The notes beneath the pieces are model-generated. The model searched no databases. It worked only from the letters and a program-made list of their open reading frames with translations, and was not told where the DNA came from. A DNA stretch of 64,000 nt from Streptomyces sp. NRRL S-350 (lineage in GTDB: Bacteria; Actinomycetota; Actinomycetes; Streptomycetales; Streptomycetaceae). A program made the translations under genes and the position numbers. Positions 1 through 8,056 of the stretch are shown here, piece by piece (positions within the stretch are counted from its first letter, which is position 1; each line of letters begins with the position of its first letter). The stretch lies in NCBI RefSeq assembly GCF_000719705.1, contig NZ_JOHO01000017.1:1-64000 (forward strand), read 5' to 3'.

Positions 1-83
1 GTGCGGAGCTTGTCCGGATCGGCGTCGGGCCACCACATGCCGGTGAGTTCACGGACGGCCTTGGCGACCGTGGACTCACCCAT
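1..83 (-). CDS. partial hypothetical protein, N-terminus only (WXG100/polymorphic-toxin-like start)
   Basis: The first 27 codons of a leftward gene cut by the window edge. The ATG at 83 is preceded by AGGAG with a 7-base spacer on the minus strand, which fixes the start. The visible peptide begins MGESTVAKAVRELTG and continues MWWPDADPDKLR. A short helix followed by W-P-x-x-D-x-D-x-L-R resembles the N-termini of actinobacterial WXG100/type VII-associated and polymorphic toxin proteins, where this stretch opens the helical trafficking domain. That family link is inference from 27 residues; the rest lies outside the window and no function can be assigned. Confidence 0.5.
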   Translation of the reverse strand, partial: MGESTVAKAVRELTGMWWPDADPDKLR

Positions 84-399
84 GCGCCCGCTCCTGCGGC
101 ACGGGGCGGCCGGTCACGCGGTGAGGTCCCTGCGGGCCTGGTCGCCCTGGTCGCCTGGTCGGCGCGGCCGCCGTCGGCCCCCCTGGCCGGATCCTGCGAC
201 CCGGCCGGCCCGCTCTCGCTCCGCCGTCCGTCATGACTTCCCCCTGCGTGATCGTCGACCTCGTCATTCCGGTGAGGAGATCGACGAACCACGGGGCAGG
301 GTTTCAGTCCGGTCCCGTGATGTCGGTCACGTCGGCGGGGAGGCGCGCGAGGGCGCCGAGCCGCAGCCCAGGGGGAAGGAGGTGGGTAGCGTTCGGGGC
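84..399. other. intergenic, no gene recognised
   Basis: This 316-base stretch separates a leftward partial gene from rightward cutA, so it should hold two divergent promoters. No convincing -10/-35 pair, coding potential or repeat was seen. An AAGGAGG-like run at about 376-383 lies 16 bases before the cutA ATG, which is too far for a normal ribosome binding site. Confidence 0.5.
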
Positions 400-729
400 A
401 TGACGAACCGTGACTTCCTCGTGGTGACCACGACGCACGACGACGAGTCGAAGGCCCGCGACCTCGCCTCGGCGCTGGTGCGCGACCGGCTCGCCGCGTG
501 TGCGCAGGTGTATGCCGTCCGGTCCGTCTACTGGTGGGACGGCGAGGTCCGGGACTCCGCGGAGTGGCGCATCGACCTGAAGACCCGGGCCGAGCTCGCC
601 GAGCGGCTGGCGGCGCGCATCGCCGAGCTGCACTCCTATGACACTCCGGAGGTCGTCGGCGTTCCGGTGGTCACCGGCTCGACCGCCTACCTGGACTGGG
701 TGGACGCGGAGACGACGCAGGACCGCTGA
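400..729 (+). CDS. cutA: divalent-cation tolerance protein CutA
   Basis: A 109-residue cytosolic protein of the CutA1 family, small ferredoxin-like trimers linked to copper tolerance and otherwise of uncertain biochemical role. The sequence opens FLVVTTTHDD, then LVRDRLAACAQV with the conserved family cysteine, SVYWWDGEV, LKTRAELAERL and YDTPEVVGVPV, the usual block order, and its length is normal for the family. The ATG at 400 was chosen because FLVVTTT normally lies within ten residues of the N-terminus; in-frame upstream codons give non-conserved sequence. The stop codon sits in the first copy of a 19-base tandem repeat. Family assignment is secure; the role here is not shown by context. 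Confidence 0.93.
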   Translation: MTNRDFLVVTTTHDDESKARDLASALVRDRLAACAQVYAVRSVYWWDGEVRDSAEWRIDLKTRAELAERLAARIAELHSYDTPEVVGVPVVTGSTAYLDWVDAETTQDR

Positions 730-777
730 GCACCCGCGCGACCGCCGAGCATCCGCACGACCGCCGAGCATCCGCGC
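721..777. repeat. three tandem 19-bp repeats overlapping the cutA stop
   Basis: Three head-to-tail copies of GACCGCCGAGCATCCGCRC at 721-739, 740-758 and 759-777. Copies two and three differ at one position; copy one differs at two or three. The cutA TGA lies in copy one (GACCGCTGAGCA). It could be replication slippage or a 3'-end element; no dyad symmetry was noticed. Confidence 0.85.
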
Positions 778-1057
778 GCGGGGGCCGGCAGTCGCACCCT
801 CCCCGCGGCCGCCCCGGCGTCGGCCGCGGCGGGCTTCTCCCCCTCGGCCCCGCCACCTCGGCGTGCACGCACGGTCCGGCCTCCGATTCCGCTCGCGCTG
901 CAGCCCTTTCGAACAGTCAGAGGCGACGGGGGCCCGGCCAGGAGGACACGAAAGCGGTGTGATCATGGTCATAGCGCGAGTGCCGACCGCCCGCCGCGCC
1001 CGACGTCGACGGCCGCCCCGCGACGCGACCGCCCCGGCCGACCGCCAGAATGGCGCC
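778..1057. other. intergenic, no gene recognised
   Basis: About 280 GC-rich bases between the cutA repeat and the next gene. An AT-richer patch at about 940-975 (GTGTGATCATGGTCATAG) could contain the promoter of the membrane protein gene, but no consensus promoter was identified. Confidence 0.4.
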
Positions 1058-2176
1058 ATGAGGTTGATCCACACCGCGCTCGGCGCACTGCTGCTCCTGC
1101 TGATCGTCGGCAGCATCCTGCGCACGCTGGTCGTCCCGCGCGGGCTCTACTCGTCCCTGGTCAACCGGCTCTGGGCGGTGCTACGGACCGTGCTCCGGCT
1201 CTCCGCCACCCCCTTCGGCGGGTACCGCGCGCAGGACCGGGCACTGACCTGGCTGGCGCCGCTCGTCCTGCTGGGCATGCTCGGCATGTGGCTCGGCGGG
1301 ATGCTGCTCGCCTACACCCTGCTGCTGCACGGCACATCGGACTTCGGCTGGACGACCGCCATCCGCGAGGCCGGCTCCAGCCTCTTCACCCTGGGCTTCG
1401 CGAGCGGCGAGCGGTTGCAGTTGTCCGCGATCGACTTCATGGCCGCGGCCAGCGGCCCGCTGGTGATCGCCCTGCAGATCTCCTACCTGCCGACCCTGTA
1501 CGCCGCCTACCAGCGCCGCGAGACCGAGGTGACACTCCTGCAGTCCCGGGCCGGCGAGCCCGCGTGGGGCCCCGAGCTGCTGGCCCGTCAGTCCCTGGTC
1601 GACACCGAGACCGCGCTGCCCCAGCTCTACCGCGACTGGGAGCGCCTGGCCGCCGACATCGGGGAGAGCCACTCCAACTACCCGGTGCTGCTCTCCTTCC
1701 GCTCCCCTCAGCCGAACCGCAGCTGGGTGGTCGGCCTGATCGCCGTGATGGACGCCGCCGCGCTGCACCTCGCCCTGTGCCCGCGCTCGGCCCCGCCCGA
1801 GGCCCGCCTGGTGCTCCGCGCCGGCTTCACCGCGATGCGCGACATCGCCCGCTCGCTGCGCATCCGCTTCGACCCGGACCCGGACCCGGACGTCCCGATC
1901 CGGCTGACCTACGCCGAGTACCTGGGCGCCGTCGCCATGATCAGCGCGGCCGGCTTCCCCCGCGAGCGCCCGGTCGAGGAGGCCTGGCCGCACTTCCACG
2001 GCTGGCGCGTCAACTACGAGGCCGTGGCGTACGAACTGGCCCGCCGCAGCGACGCCGTCCCCGCCCTGTGGACCGGCCCGCGCGACTTCCGCGCAGCCGT
2101 CATCCCCCCGACCCGCCCGACCGACCGCCGCCCGGGGGCGGCCCAACCGCCCCAGGCGCCCCGGTTGCCGCGCTGA
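1058..2176 (+). CDS. multi-pass membrane protein, two-TM ion-channel-like N-terminal half
   Basis: A 372-residue protein. The N-terminus (about residues 1-25, LGALLLLLIVGSILRTLVV) and two segments at about 65-90 and 120-150 are hydrophobic and should span the membrane; the rest is a soluble domain. Between the segments lies SSLFTLGFASGE, laid out like a pore helix plus selectivity filter of two-TM potassium channels, but TLGFA replaces the TVGYG signature, so potassium selectivity is not supported. The C-terminal region (about 160-350) is cytosolic and Arg/Asp-rich with a DPDPDPD run and a proline-rich tail. The ATG at 1058 directly precedes the first hydrophobic helix. It stands alone on this strand. 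Conserved hypothetical membrane protein; the channel relationship is tentative. Confidence 0.6.
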   Translation: MRLIHTALGALLLLLIVGSILRTLVVPRGLYSSLVNRLWAVLRTVLRLSATPFGGYRAQDRALTWLAPLVLLGMLGMWLGGMLLAYTLLLHGTSDFGWTTAIREAGSSLFTLGFASGERLQLSAIDFMAAASGPLVIALQISYLPTLYAAYQRRETEVTLLQSRAGEPAWGPELLARQSLVDTETALPQLYRDWERLAADIGESHSNYPVLLSFRSPQPNRSWVVGLIAVMDAAALHLALCPRSAPPEARLVLRAGFTAMRDIARSLRIRFDPDPDPDVPIRLTYAEYLGAVAMISAAGFPRERPVEEAWPHFHGWRVNYEAVAYELARRSDAVPALWTGPRDFRAAVIPPTRPTDRRPGAAQPPQAPRLPR

Positions 2177-2241
2177 CGACGCCGGGGCGGGCGGCTCCGG
2201 GGTCTCGGCACCCGGGGACCGGGCCCCGGGACCTCAGTACC

Positions 2242-3141
2242 TCACACGTCCACCGGACCACCTGCGGCCAGCGAGCGCTCGGCTGCCGCGAGGATCTCCA
2301 CCACCCGCAGGCCGAAGTCCACCCCGCACGCGTGCGGCTCGCCGGAGGCCGCGGCGGACCGCAGGGCGTCCAGCGCCCGGTGCAGGGCGGCGAGCGGCCC
2401 CTCGCCGCGCTCCGGCAGGTGCACCACGCCGTGCTCGCCGCGCAGTTCCATGGCCGTCCCGCCCGCCGCGACCGGCGCGGTCAGACTGAGCGCGAGCGTG
2501 CTGGAAGCCCCGCCGGCGTGCCGCAGCACCAGGTGCACGGCGTCCAACGGCCCGGCCACCGCCGTCACCTGCGTCACGTCGCCCAGCACGGGGAGCAGCA
2601 CGGACAGCGCGTGCGGGCCGACGTCCCACAGCGAGCCCTTCTCCTGCCGCCACGGCGACGCCGCGTACGGGCTGGAGCTGCCGGGCGCGAACACCGAGCC
2701 GAGCCAGTCCGAGCGGCCGGTGTACCAGCCGCCCAGCGCCGCCTGCTCCTCGATCCACGGGATCTGCGGGCCGCCGAAGCGCACCGTGAAGAACACCACC
2801 GAGGCGAGCTTGTGCTCCCGCACCGCCGCGGCCACGGCCCTGGCGTCCGGCACGGTCAGCGCGACCGGCTTGTCCAGCAGCAGGTGGCAGCCGGCCTCGG
2901 CGGCCCGCACCGCGAGGCCCGCCTGGACCGTCGGCGGCAGGGCGATGGAGACGGCGTCCACGTCGGCCAGCAGCCGGTCGAGGTCCGCGTACCCGGGCAC
3001 GCCGTGCGCCGCGCCCAGCGCCTCGGCCGCCTCCGGGCGGCGGCCCCAGACGCCGGTGAACTCCAGCCCGGGGTGCTCGGCCAGCACGGGCGCGTGCACC
3101 CGCTCCGCCCAGGGGCCGGTGCCCAGCAGTCCGATCCGCAC
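2242..3141 (-). CDS. Gfo/Idh/MocA-family NAD(P)-dependent oxidoreductase
   Basis: A 299-residue cytosolic dehydrogenase. The Rossmann dinucleotide fold is at the N-terminus (IGLLGTGPWAERVH, residues 3-16), followed by DVDAVSIALPP and then LLDKPVALT with the E/D-K-P signature lysine typical of this family. The C-terminal half contains the substrate-binding beta-sheet domain, including WDVGPHALSVLLPVLG. Members oxidise or reduce sugars, inositols or related alcohols; the substrate cannot be read here. The start is GTG at 3141, chosen because GGAG lies five bases upstream and the Rossmann strand begins at residue 2. The O-methyltransferase gene upstream ends 128 bases away on the same strand, so co-transcription is possible. 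Confidence 0.88.
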   Translation of the reverse strand: MRIGLLGTGPWAERVHAPVLAEHPGLEFTGVWGRRPEAAEALGAAHGVPGYADLDRLLADVDAVSIALPPTVQAGLAVRAAEAGCHLLLDKPVALTVPDARAVAAAVREHKLASVVFFTVRFGGPQIPWIEEQAALGGWYTGRSDWLGSVFAPGSSSPYAASPWRQEKGSLWDVGPHALSVLLPVLGDVTQVTAVAGPLDAVHLVLRHAGGASSTLALSLTAPVAAGGTAMELRGEHGVVHLPERGEGPLAALHRALDALRSAAASGEPHACGVDFGLRVVEILAAAERSLAAGGPVDV

Positions 3142-3269
3142 GATGTCTCCGTTCCTCGTGTGCCTGGTGACGCGGCCGCAGCCGGTCGGTCAGCCACCGT
3201 ACCGGGTCGCTCGGCCGCGCCCCGGGCCGTGTTCCGGTGGCGTCCGACGCCTCTGCCGTGCCCGGTGCC

Positions 3270-3941
3270 TCAGCCCTGGACGCGGGCGAGCGTGAAGCCG
3301 TCGTAGCCCTTGCTGCCGACCGTCTGCACCGAAGTCGCGGTGACCCTCGGCTCGGCCGCGATCAGCTCGTGCAGGGCCCGGGTGCCGACCACGGCGGGGT
3401 CGCTGCTGTCCGCGTCGGCGACGGCACCGCCGCGGACCACGTTGTCGACGATGATCAGCGAGCCCGGCCGGGTCAGCTGGAGGGCCCGGCGGAAGTACTC
3501 GGGGTTGCTCGGCTTGTCCGCGTCGACGAAGACCAGGTCGAAGGGCTCGACGCCCTGCTCGACCAGCGCGGCCAGCGAGTCGGCGGCGCGGCCCAGCCGT
3601 ACCTCGGCGACCGCCTCCAGCCCGGCGGCGGCCAGGTTGGCCCGGGCCACCTCGGCGTGCCGGGGGTCGATCTCCAGGGTGATCAGGACGCCGTCCGCGG
3701 GCAGGGCCCGGGCCAGCCAGATCGCGCTGTAACCGCCGAGCGTGCCGACCTCCAGGATCCGCTTCGCGCCCTGGGTCAGCGCCAGCAGGTGCAGGAGCTT
3801 GCCCTGGTTGGGGGCCACCGCGATCTCCGGCAGCCCGGCCGCGTCGGCGGCGGCCGCCGCGGCCTCCAGCACCGGGTCGTGCCCGACCAGCTGTTCCGAG
3901 AAGTACGCGTCCACGGCATCCCACGTCGCCTGCAACGCCAT
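3270..3941 (-). CDS. class I SAM-dependent O-methyltransferase (Methyltransf_3 type)
   Basis: A 223-residue cytosolic enzyme of the caffeoyl-CoA/catechol O-methyltransferase-like family. It shows SAM motif I ILEVGTLGGYSAIWLA (about residues 62-77), the acidic ribose-binding LITLEIDP, and the metal-binding block DLVFVDADKPSNPEYF followed by IIVDNVVRGG. The aspartates of VDAD and VDN are the usual divalent metal and substrate ligands, so catalysis looks intact. Length is typical. The ATG at 3941 has GGAGGG upstream. The methyl acceptor is unknown; genomic singletons of this type often act on small phenolic or catechol substrates, which is inference. Confidence 0.9.
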   Translation of the reverse strand: MALQATWDAVDAYFSEQLVGHDPVLEAAAAAADAAGLPEIAVAPNQGKLLHLLALTQGAKRILEVGTLGGYSAIWLARALPADGVLITLEIDPRHAEVARANLAAAGLEAVAEVRLGRAADSLAALVEQGVEPFDLVFVDADKPSNPEYFRRALQLTRPGSLIIVDNVVRGGAVADADSSDPAVVGTRALHELIAAEPRVTATSVQTVGSKGYDGFTLARVQG

Positions 3942-4056
3942 CGGGCCCTCCAGAGTGCAAGATCGGCAAGTACCCCGCCGATGCTACTCCGAGGGCCCGA
4001 CGGCTCCCGCTGCTTCGAGGGCGCGGTGCTCCGGGACGGCCGTCAGCCGTGGTCGG

Positions 4057-4722
4057 TCACTCCGCGACCACGGTCTTGGCGGCCGCGGCCGCGGCGGCCG
4101 CCTCCTCCGCCTCGATCCTGGCGTGCGTCTTCGCGGCCCGGCGCTTCATGATCCATGCCGAGAGCGCCCCGACCACGATCGCCGCGGCCAGACCGGCCCA
4201 TGAGAAGCGGGCCAGCCACGGCTCGATGCTCTTGCCCACCTTGTAGACCAGCAGGGTCGTCCCGCCGGCCCAGACGACGCCGCCCAGCACGTTGGCGATC
4301 AGGAACTTCCAGTACGGCATCTTCAGCGCGCCCGCCAGCGGGCCGGCGAAGATGCGCAGCAGGGCGATGAACCGGCCGAAGAAGACCGCCCACATGCCCC
4401 ACTTCTGGAACGAGCGCTCGGCGGTGGCCAGGTGGGAGGGGCCGAAGTGCTTGGGGAACTTGCGTCCCAGCTTCTCGAAGAGCGGCTTGCCCCCCTTGCG
4501 TCCGATCGAGTAGCCGATCGAGTCGCCGATGATCGCGCCGGCGACCGCGCAGGCCGCGACCCCCCACGGGCTGACCACGCCCTTGACCGCCATCAGGGAC
4601 GCCGTGACCAGGGCGATCTCGCCGGGCAGCGGAATGCCCAGTGATTCGATGCCGATGATCAGGCCGACCACGGCGTACACCGCGGCCGGTGGGATGCCCT
4701 CGATCCAGGCGTCGATGTGCAA
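4057..4722 (-). CDS. DedA-family integral membrane protein
   Basis: A 221-residue membrane protein of the DedA/SNARE-associated (VTT) family, implicated in phospholipid flipping and envelope homeostasis. Seen: ESLGIPLPGE early (about 26-35), then GDSIGYSIGRKGG and the signature FFGRFIALLRIFAGPLAG (about 113-130) with the conserved F/G-R-F-x-P/A-x-x-R pattern, and several hydrophobic segments. The tail is charged and alanine-rich, consistent with a cytoplasmic coil. The start is TTG at 4722: GGAGG lies eight bases upstream, and the first in-frame ATG inside would remove the first membrane segment. It stands apart from its neighbours, with 115 bases to the next gene downstream. Confidence 0.92.
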   Translation of the reverse strand: MHIDAWIEGIPPAAVYAVVGLIIGIESLGIPLPGEIALVTASLMAVKGVVSPWGVAACAVAGAIIGDSIGYSIGRKGGKPLFEKLGRKFPKHFGPSHLATAERSFQKWGMWAVFFGRFIALLRIFAGPLAGALKMPYWKFLIANVLGGVVWAGGTTLLVYKVGKSIEPWLARFSWAGLAAAIVVGALSAWIMKRRAAKTHARIEAEEAAAAAAAAKTVVAE

Positions 4723-4999
4723 GGCCAGTACCTCCGTGGCAGGACGGGACCGGCCGCGCCCTCCGTGGAGCCGCGGGCCGGTCCCGGCAGTCTTCGTCCG
4801 ATGGCGGCACGACGCCGCTCCCCCTCAGGGCAGGGTAACGTGCCGGGCGGGCCCGTCCCCCTGGCCGATCACCCGTCGACTTCGACGTGCGGCCGGACGT
4901 CATGGTTCCAGTCCGGCCCGCATTTCTTCAAGAGTCGGCAAAGTACCGCGACCGGGCGGACGCCCTCCGGCGCGGTCGGCGCCCACCGCGCCGCCCCCC

Positions 5000-5815
5000 C
5001 TACGCCCCGGCGAACCGGAGTGCGACGACGGACGGCCGCTGCCGCACCCGGCGCGCGAGCGGCAGCAGGGCGCGCACCGGGCCGCGCCCGCCCTCCGGGT
5101 ACACCTCCCGCACGTCGGTGACCGCCGGGTGGGCGGTGGCCAGCTTGCCGCGCTCGTCCGCGTCCATGCCGAACGGCATCGGCGGCGCCTGGTAGTACCG
5201 GTCCCGCAGCCTGCCCTCCACGGCCCGCCTGCTGAACCAGCGCGGCACCGCGTCGAGCACCAGCGAGCCGCCGGGGAAGCGCTCGGCGCAGGCCGCGATC
5301 AGCTCGCGGACCTCCTGTGGCCGCAGGTACATCAACAGCCCCTCGGTGCTGACCAGCACCCCGTCGGCCGGGTCGACCTCGTCCATCCAGCGCGGGTCGT
5401 TGGCGGAGCAGGCGAGGATCCGGTGCCGCTCGTCCGGCGGCAGCAGCCGCTCCCGCAGCGCGGCCGTCTCCGGCAGGTCCACCGACAGCCAGGCCGCCCG
5501 CCCGTTGTCGACCCGCCACGCCTGCGTCTCCAGCCCGTCCCCGAGCCCCACCACCGTGCCGCGCGGGCACCGCTCCAGGAAGTCCGCCACCTCCCGGTCG
5601 AAGCAGGCGGCCCGCAGCGCCTGCAGCTGGCTGAGCAGCGTGTTCTCCCCGAACTTCTCGGCGAACGGGAAGTCGATCCGGTCCACCAGCTCGACCGCCT
5701 TCGGGTCCGGCAGCACGGTGTCCGGCCGCCGTGCCTCCAACGCCCGGTGCCACAGCGTCCACAGCGCCGTCTCCGGCACCGCCGCCAACTCGGGCCGTTC
5801 CACCCCGCCACTCAT
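5000..5815 (-). CDS. class I SAM-dependent methyltransferase, leucine-carboxyl-methyltransferase (LCM/TCMP) type
   Basis: A 271-residue cytosolic protein. The family pattern is visible: a charged N-terminal block with DPKAVELVDRIDF, then motif I VVGLGDGLETQAWRVD where the glycine loop is followed by the family's T-R/W-x-x, an acidic strand AWLSVDLPET, and LVSTEGLLMYLRPQEV matching the post-II LCM motif. In actinomycetes such enzymes methylate tetracenomycin-like polyketides or unknown carboxylates. The ATG at 5815 (MSGG) was preferred over longer in-frame starts because GAAGGAG sits seven bases upstream. A 183-base gap separates it from the gene pair to its right. Confidence 0.85.
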   Translation of the reverse strand: MSGGVERPELAAVPETALWTLWHRALEARRPDTVLPDPKAVELVDRIDFPFAEKFGENTLLSQLQALRAACFDREVADFLERCPRGTVVGLGDGLETQAWRVDNGRAAWLSVDLPETAALRERLLPPDERHRILACSANDPRWMDEVDPADGVLVSTEGLLMYLRPQEVRELIAACAERFPGGSLVLDAVPRWFSRRAVEGRLRDRYYQAPPMPFGMDADERGKLATAHPAVTDVREVYPEGGRGPVRALLPLARRVRQRPSVVALRFAGA

Positions 5816-5998
5816 CGTTGCGCTCCTTCGCCGTACTCCGCCCGCGGTCGTGAACGCGCCGATTCTGACACCCGTCCGTGCGACGCCCCCGCCCGACGCG
5901 CGGCCCGCCACGGTCCGGCCTCGGCCCTCCGCGTCCCGGGCCGCCCGTCGGCGGGCGACCGCCTCCCGGACGTGCTCGGGCCGGCGGCGCGGCGCCGC

Positions 5999-6850
5999 TC
6001 AGCCGAGGGTGAAGGCTCCGTCGGGCGGGGGCGGGGAGTCAGTGGCGTCCGCGTCCGTGACCGGGGCGGTGCGGCCGACCAGGGCCGCCAGGTCGTCGCC
6101 GTCCACCAGTCGGGCCGGGAAGACGTCGCCGGCGAACAGCCGGCTCAGCTCCGCCGCGGGCAGCGGCGCCGTCGAGCCGGCCAGCAGCACGTTGCCGTAC
6201 CGCCGGCCGCGCAGCACCGACGCCTCCGCCACCAGGCACACGTACGGGAACACCGCCCGCACCGTCGCCGCCTGCGCCCTGGCGAAGGCCAGCGGCGGGC
6301 CGTCCGCCAGATTGGCGGCGTAGCAGCCGCCGTCGCGCAGCACGCCCGCGGCCAGGCCGACGAACTCGACCGAGGTCAGGTGCGCGGGGGTGCGGGAGCC
6401 GTGGAAGACGTCCGCGATCACCAGGTCCTGCGAGCCCGCCGGGATGCCGGCGAGGGCCGCCCGGGCGTCGCCGACGGTCGCGGAGACGTCCGCGCCGGGC
6501 CCCTGCCAGGGCAGGTGCTCGGCGACCAGTTCCAGCAGCGGGCCGTCCACTTCCACCACCCGCTGCCGCGAGCCGGGCCGGGTCGCGGCCAGGTAGCGGG
6601 GCAGGGTCAGCGCGCCGCCGCCCAGGTGCAGGGTGTCCAGCGGCCGGCCGGGCTCGGCGAGCGTGTCGGCGAGGTGGCCGAGACGGCGGGTGTACTCGAA
6701 CTCCAGGTGGGTCGGGTCGGCGAGGTCGACGTACGACTGCGGGGTGCCGTCCAGGGTGAGCAGCCAGCCGCCGTCCCGGTCGAGGTCCGGCATCAGCTTG
6801 GCGAAGCCGAGGTCGGTCCGCCGCCCGACCGGCACCGGCTCGTCCGTCAC
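5999..6850 (-). CDS. spermidine-synthase-like methyltransferase-fold protein
   Basis: A 283-residue cytosolic protein with a spermidine/spermine synthase Rossmann core. Seen: TLDGTPQSYVDL, HLEFEYTRRLGHLAD, the glycine loop LHLGGGALTLPRYLA, VVEVDGPLLEL with the ribose-binding acid, VGDARAALAG and DLVIADVFHG. This is the fold of PAPT/MTA-type enzymes, but the polyamine pocket was not verified, and many such actinobacterial proteins have no proven reaction. Translation starts at GTG 6850, which overlaps the TGA of the upstream hydrolase by four bases (GTGA), indicating translational coupling and a two-gene operon. Confidence 0.8.
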   Translation of the reverse strand: MTDEPVPVGRRTDLGFAKLMPDLDRDGGWLLTLDGTPQSYVDLADPTHLEFEYTRRLGHLADTLAEPGRPLDTLHLGGGALTLPRYLAATRPGSRQRVVEVDGPLLELVAEHLPWQGPGADVSATVGDARAALAGIPAGSQDLVIADVFHGSRTPAHLTSVEFVGLAAGVLRDGGCYAANLADGPPLAFARAQAATVRAVFPYVCLVAEASVLRGRRYGNVLLAGSTAPLPAAELSRLFAGDVFPARLVDGDDLAALVGRTAPVTDADATDSPPPPDGAFTLG

Positions 6851-7935
6851 GCGTTCTCCCCGACGGACCGGACGTCGCCGACCGGCCGGACGTCCTCACC
6901 GGGCTGCGTGTCCCCGCCGGGCTGCTCGTCCCCGGCGGGCTGCGTGTCCCCGGCGGGCTGCTCGCCCTCGGCAGGCTGCGCGGCCTTGACGTCCAGGTAC
7001 GCGGCCAGCCAGCGGTCGAGTTCGGCGAACACCTGCGTCCGGGCCGTCTCCGCGGAGAGCACCAGGTCGTGCATGCCGCCTTCGATCCGCACGATCGTCA
7101 CGTGCCGGCCGAGCTTCGGCCCCTGCGCGGCGATGTCGTCGGCGCGCAGCACCGCGTCGGCGTGGTGGAGGGCGTTGTGCCACTTGGTGGTGGTGACGGA
7201 CTTGGTCGACGCCATCAGCAGGACGGGCACGTCGATCCCCAGCCCGCGCCGCAGCCGCCGGTGCCCCTGGTGGATCGCCGCGAGCCAGCCCGCGAACAGC
7301 GGGAACCCCTCGGCGGGCTTGAGGGTGAGGTCGAAGTCCCACTCGCCCCTGTGGTCCTTGTGCAGGCTGTGCGTGTAGTGCGGGTTGAGCGTCGAGGGCA
7401 GCACCCGGGTCGGCGCCAGCCGCGCGATGGCCAGCACCGCCGGTGCGCCGACCGTCCGGACGGCGGGTGCGGCGGGCATCGAGAGGAACGGGCTGTTCAG
7501 GAACAGGCCGTCGACCAGTCCGCGCCCGGCCCGCCGCCCGGCCCACAGGGCCCCGACCAGCCCGCCGGTCGAGTGCCCGTTCACCAACAGCTGCCGGTGC
7601 CCGTCCACCTCCCGGATGATCCGCACCGCCTCGTCGATCTCCTCGTCGTACTCGGCGAGGTCCCGGACGAAGTTCGGCGACTGGTGCGGCCGCAGCGACC
7701 GTCCGTACTTGCGCAGGTCCAGCGCGTAGAAGGAGAACCCGAGCGCGGCGTAGTGGTCGGCCAGGTTGGTCTGGAAGAAGTAGTCGTTGTAGCCGTGGAT
7801 GTAGAGCACCGCCCGCTTCGCGCCGGGGACGACCCGCCGCACGAGCGTCGCGCACACGGCGCCCTCGGTGTCGGCCCGGAGCTCCAGCTCCGCCGCCTCG
7901 TAGGGCGCCCCCAGGATGTCTTCCCGAAACTCCAT
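6847..7935 (-). CDS. alpha/beta hydrolase with C-terminal hexapeptide repeat tail
   Basis: A 362-residue serine hydrolase. Seen: RAVLYIHGYNDYFFQT (HG oxyanion loop), FYALDLRKYGRS, the nucleophile elbow LLVNGHSTGGLVGAL (G-H-S-T-G), a candidate acid region VPVLLMASTKSV, and the late histidine of IRIEGGMHDLVLS. It belongs to the lysophospholipase/monoglyceride-lipase-like group (Hydrolase_4). The substrate is unknown. The ATG at 7935 was chosen because FREDILGAPYEA begins the conserved region; longer in-frame starts run into the next gene. The last 42 residues are seven degenerate hexapeptides, QPAGDT-like, absent from typical members and likely a disordered tail. It is coupled to the spermidine-synthase-like gene by a 4-base overlap. 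Confidence 0.88.
   Translation of the reverse strand: MEFREDILGAPYEAAELELRADTEGAVCATLVRRVVPGAKRAVLYIHGYNDYFFQTNLADHYAALGFSFYALDLRKYGRSLRPHQSPNFVRDLAEYDEEIDEAVRIIREVDGHRQLLVNGHSTGGLVGALWAGRRAGRGLVDGLFLNSPFLSMPAAPAVRTVGAPAVLAIARLAPTRVLPSTLNPHYTHSLHKDHRGEWDFDLTLKPAEGFPLFAGWLAAIHQGHRRLRRGLGIDVPVLLMASTKSVTTTKWHNALHHADAVLRADDIAAQGPKLGRHVTIVRIEGGMHDLVLSAETARTQVFAELDRWLAAYLDVKAAQPAEGEQPAGDTQPAGDEQPGGDTQPGEDVRPVGDVRSVGENA
6853..6978. repeat. 18-bp tandem repeats encoding a hexapeptide tail
   Basis: Seven degenerate 18-base units at the 3' end of the hydrolase gene. On the protein they read QPAEGE, QPAGDT, QPAGDE, QPGGDT, QPGEDV, RPVGDV and RSVGEN. Copies diverge toward the C-terminus, as expected for slippage followed by mutation. 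Confidence 0.85.
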
Positions 7936-7961
7936 CGCCGCCGCACCGATCCTCTGCTCTG

Positions 7962-7978
7962 CCTGCCGCTGCGGCAGG
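7962..7978. promoter_or_regulatory. 17-bp perfect inverted repeat in the hydrolase leader
   Basis: CCTGCCG-CTG-CGGCAGG, a 7-bp stem with a 3-base loop, lies between the XRE regulator stop and the hydrolase start, both minus strand. There is no following T-run. It could be a weak terminator for the regulator gene or an operator for the hydrolase pair; the sequence alone does not decide. Confidence 0.4.
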
Positions 7979-8056
7979 TGACCACCCGTTCCGCCCCGAC
8001 GATACCGGCCGGTAGGTGCGCGGCGCTCGGCGGCCGGTCCGGCCGGCCGGGTTGCG

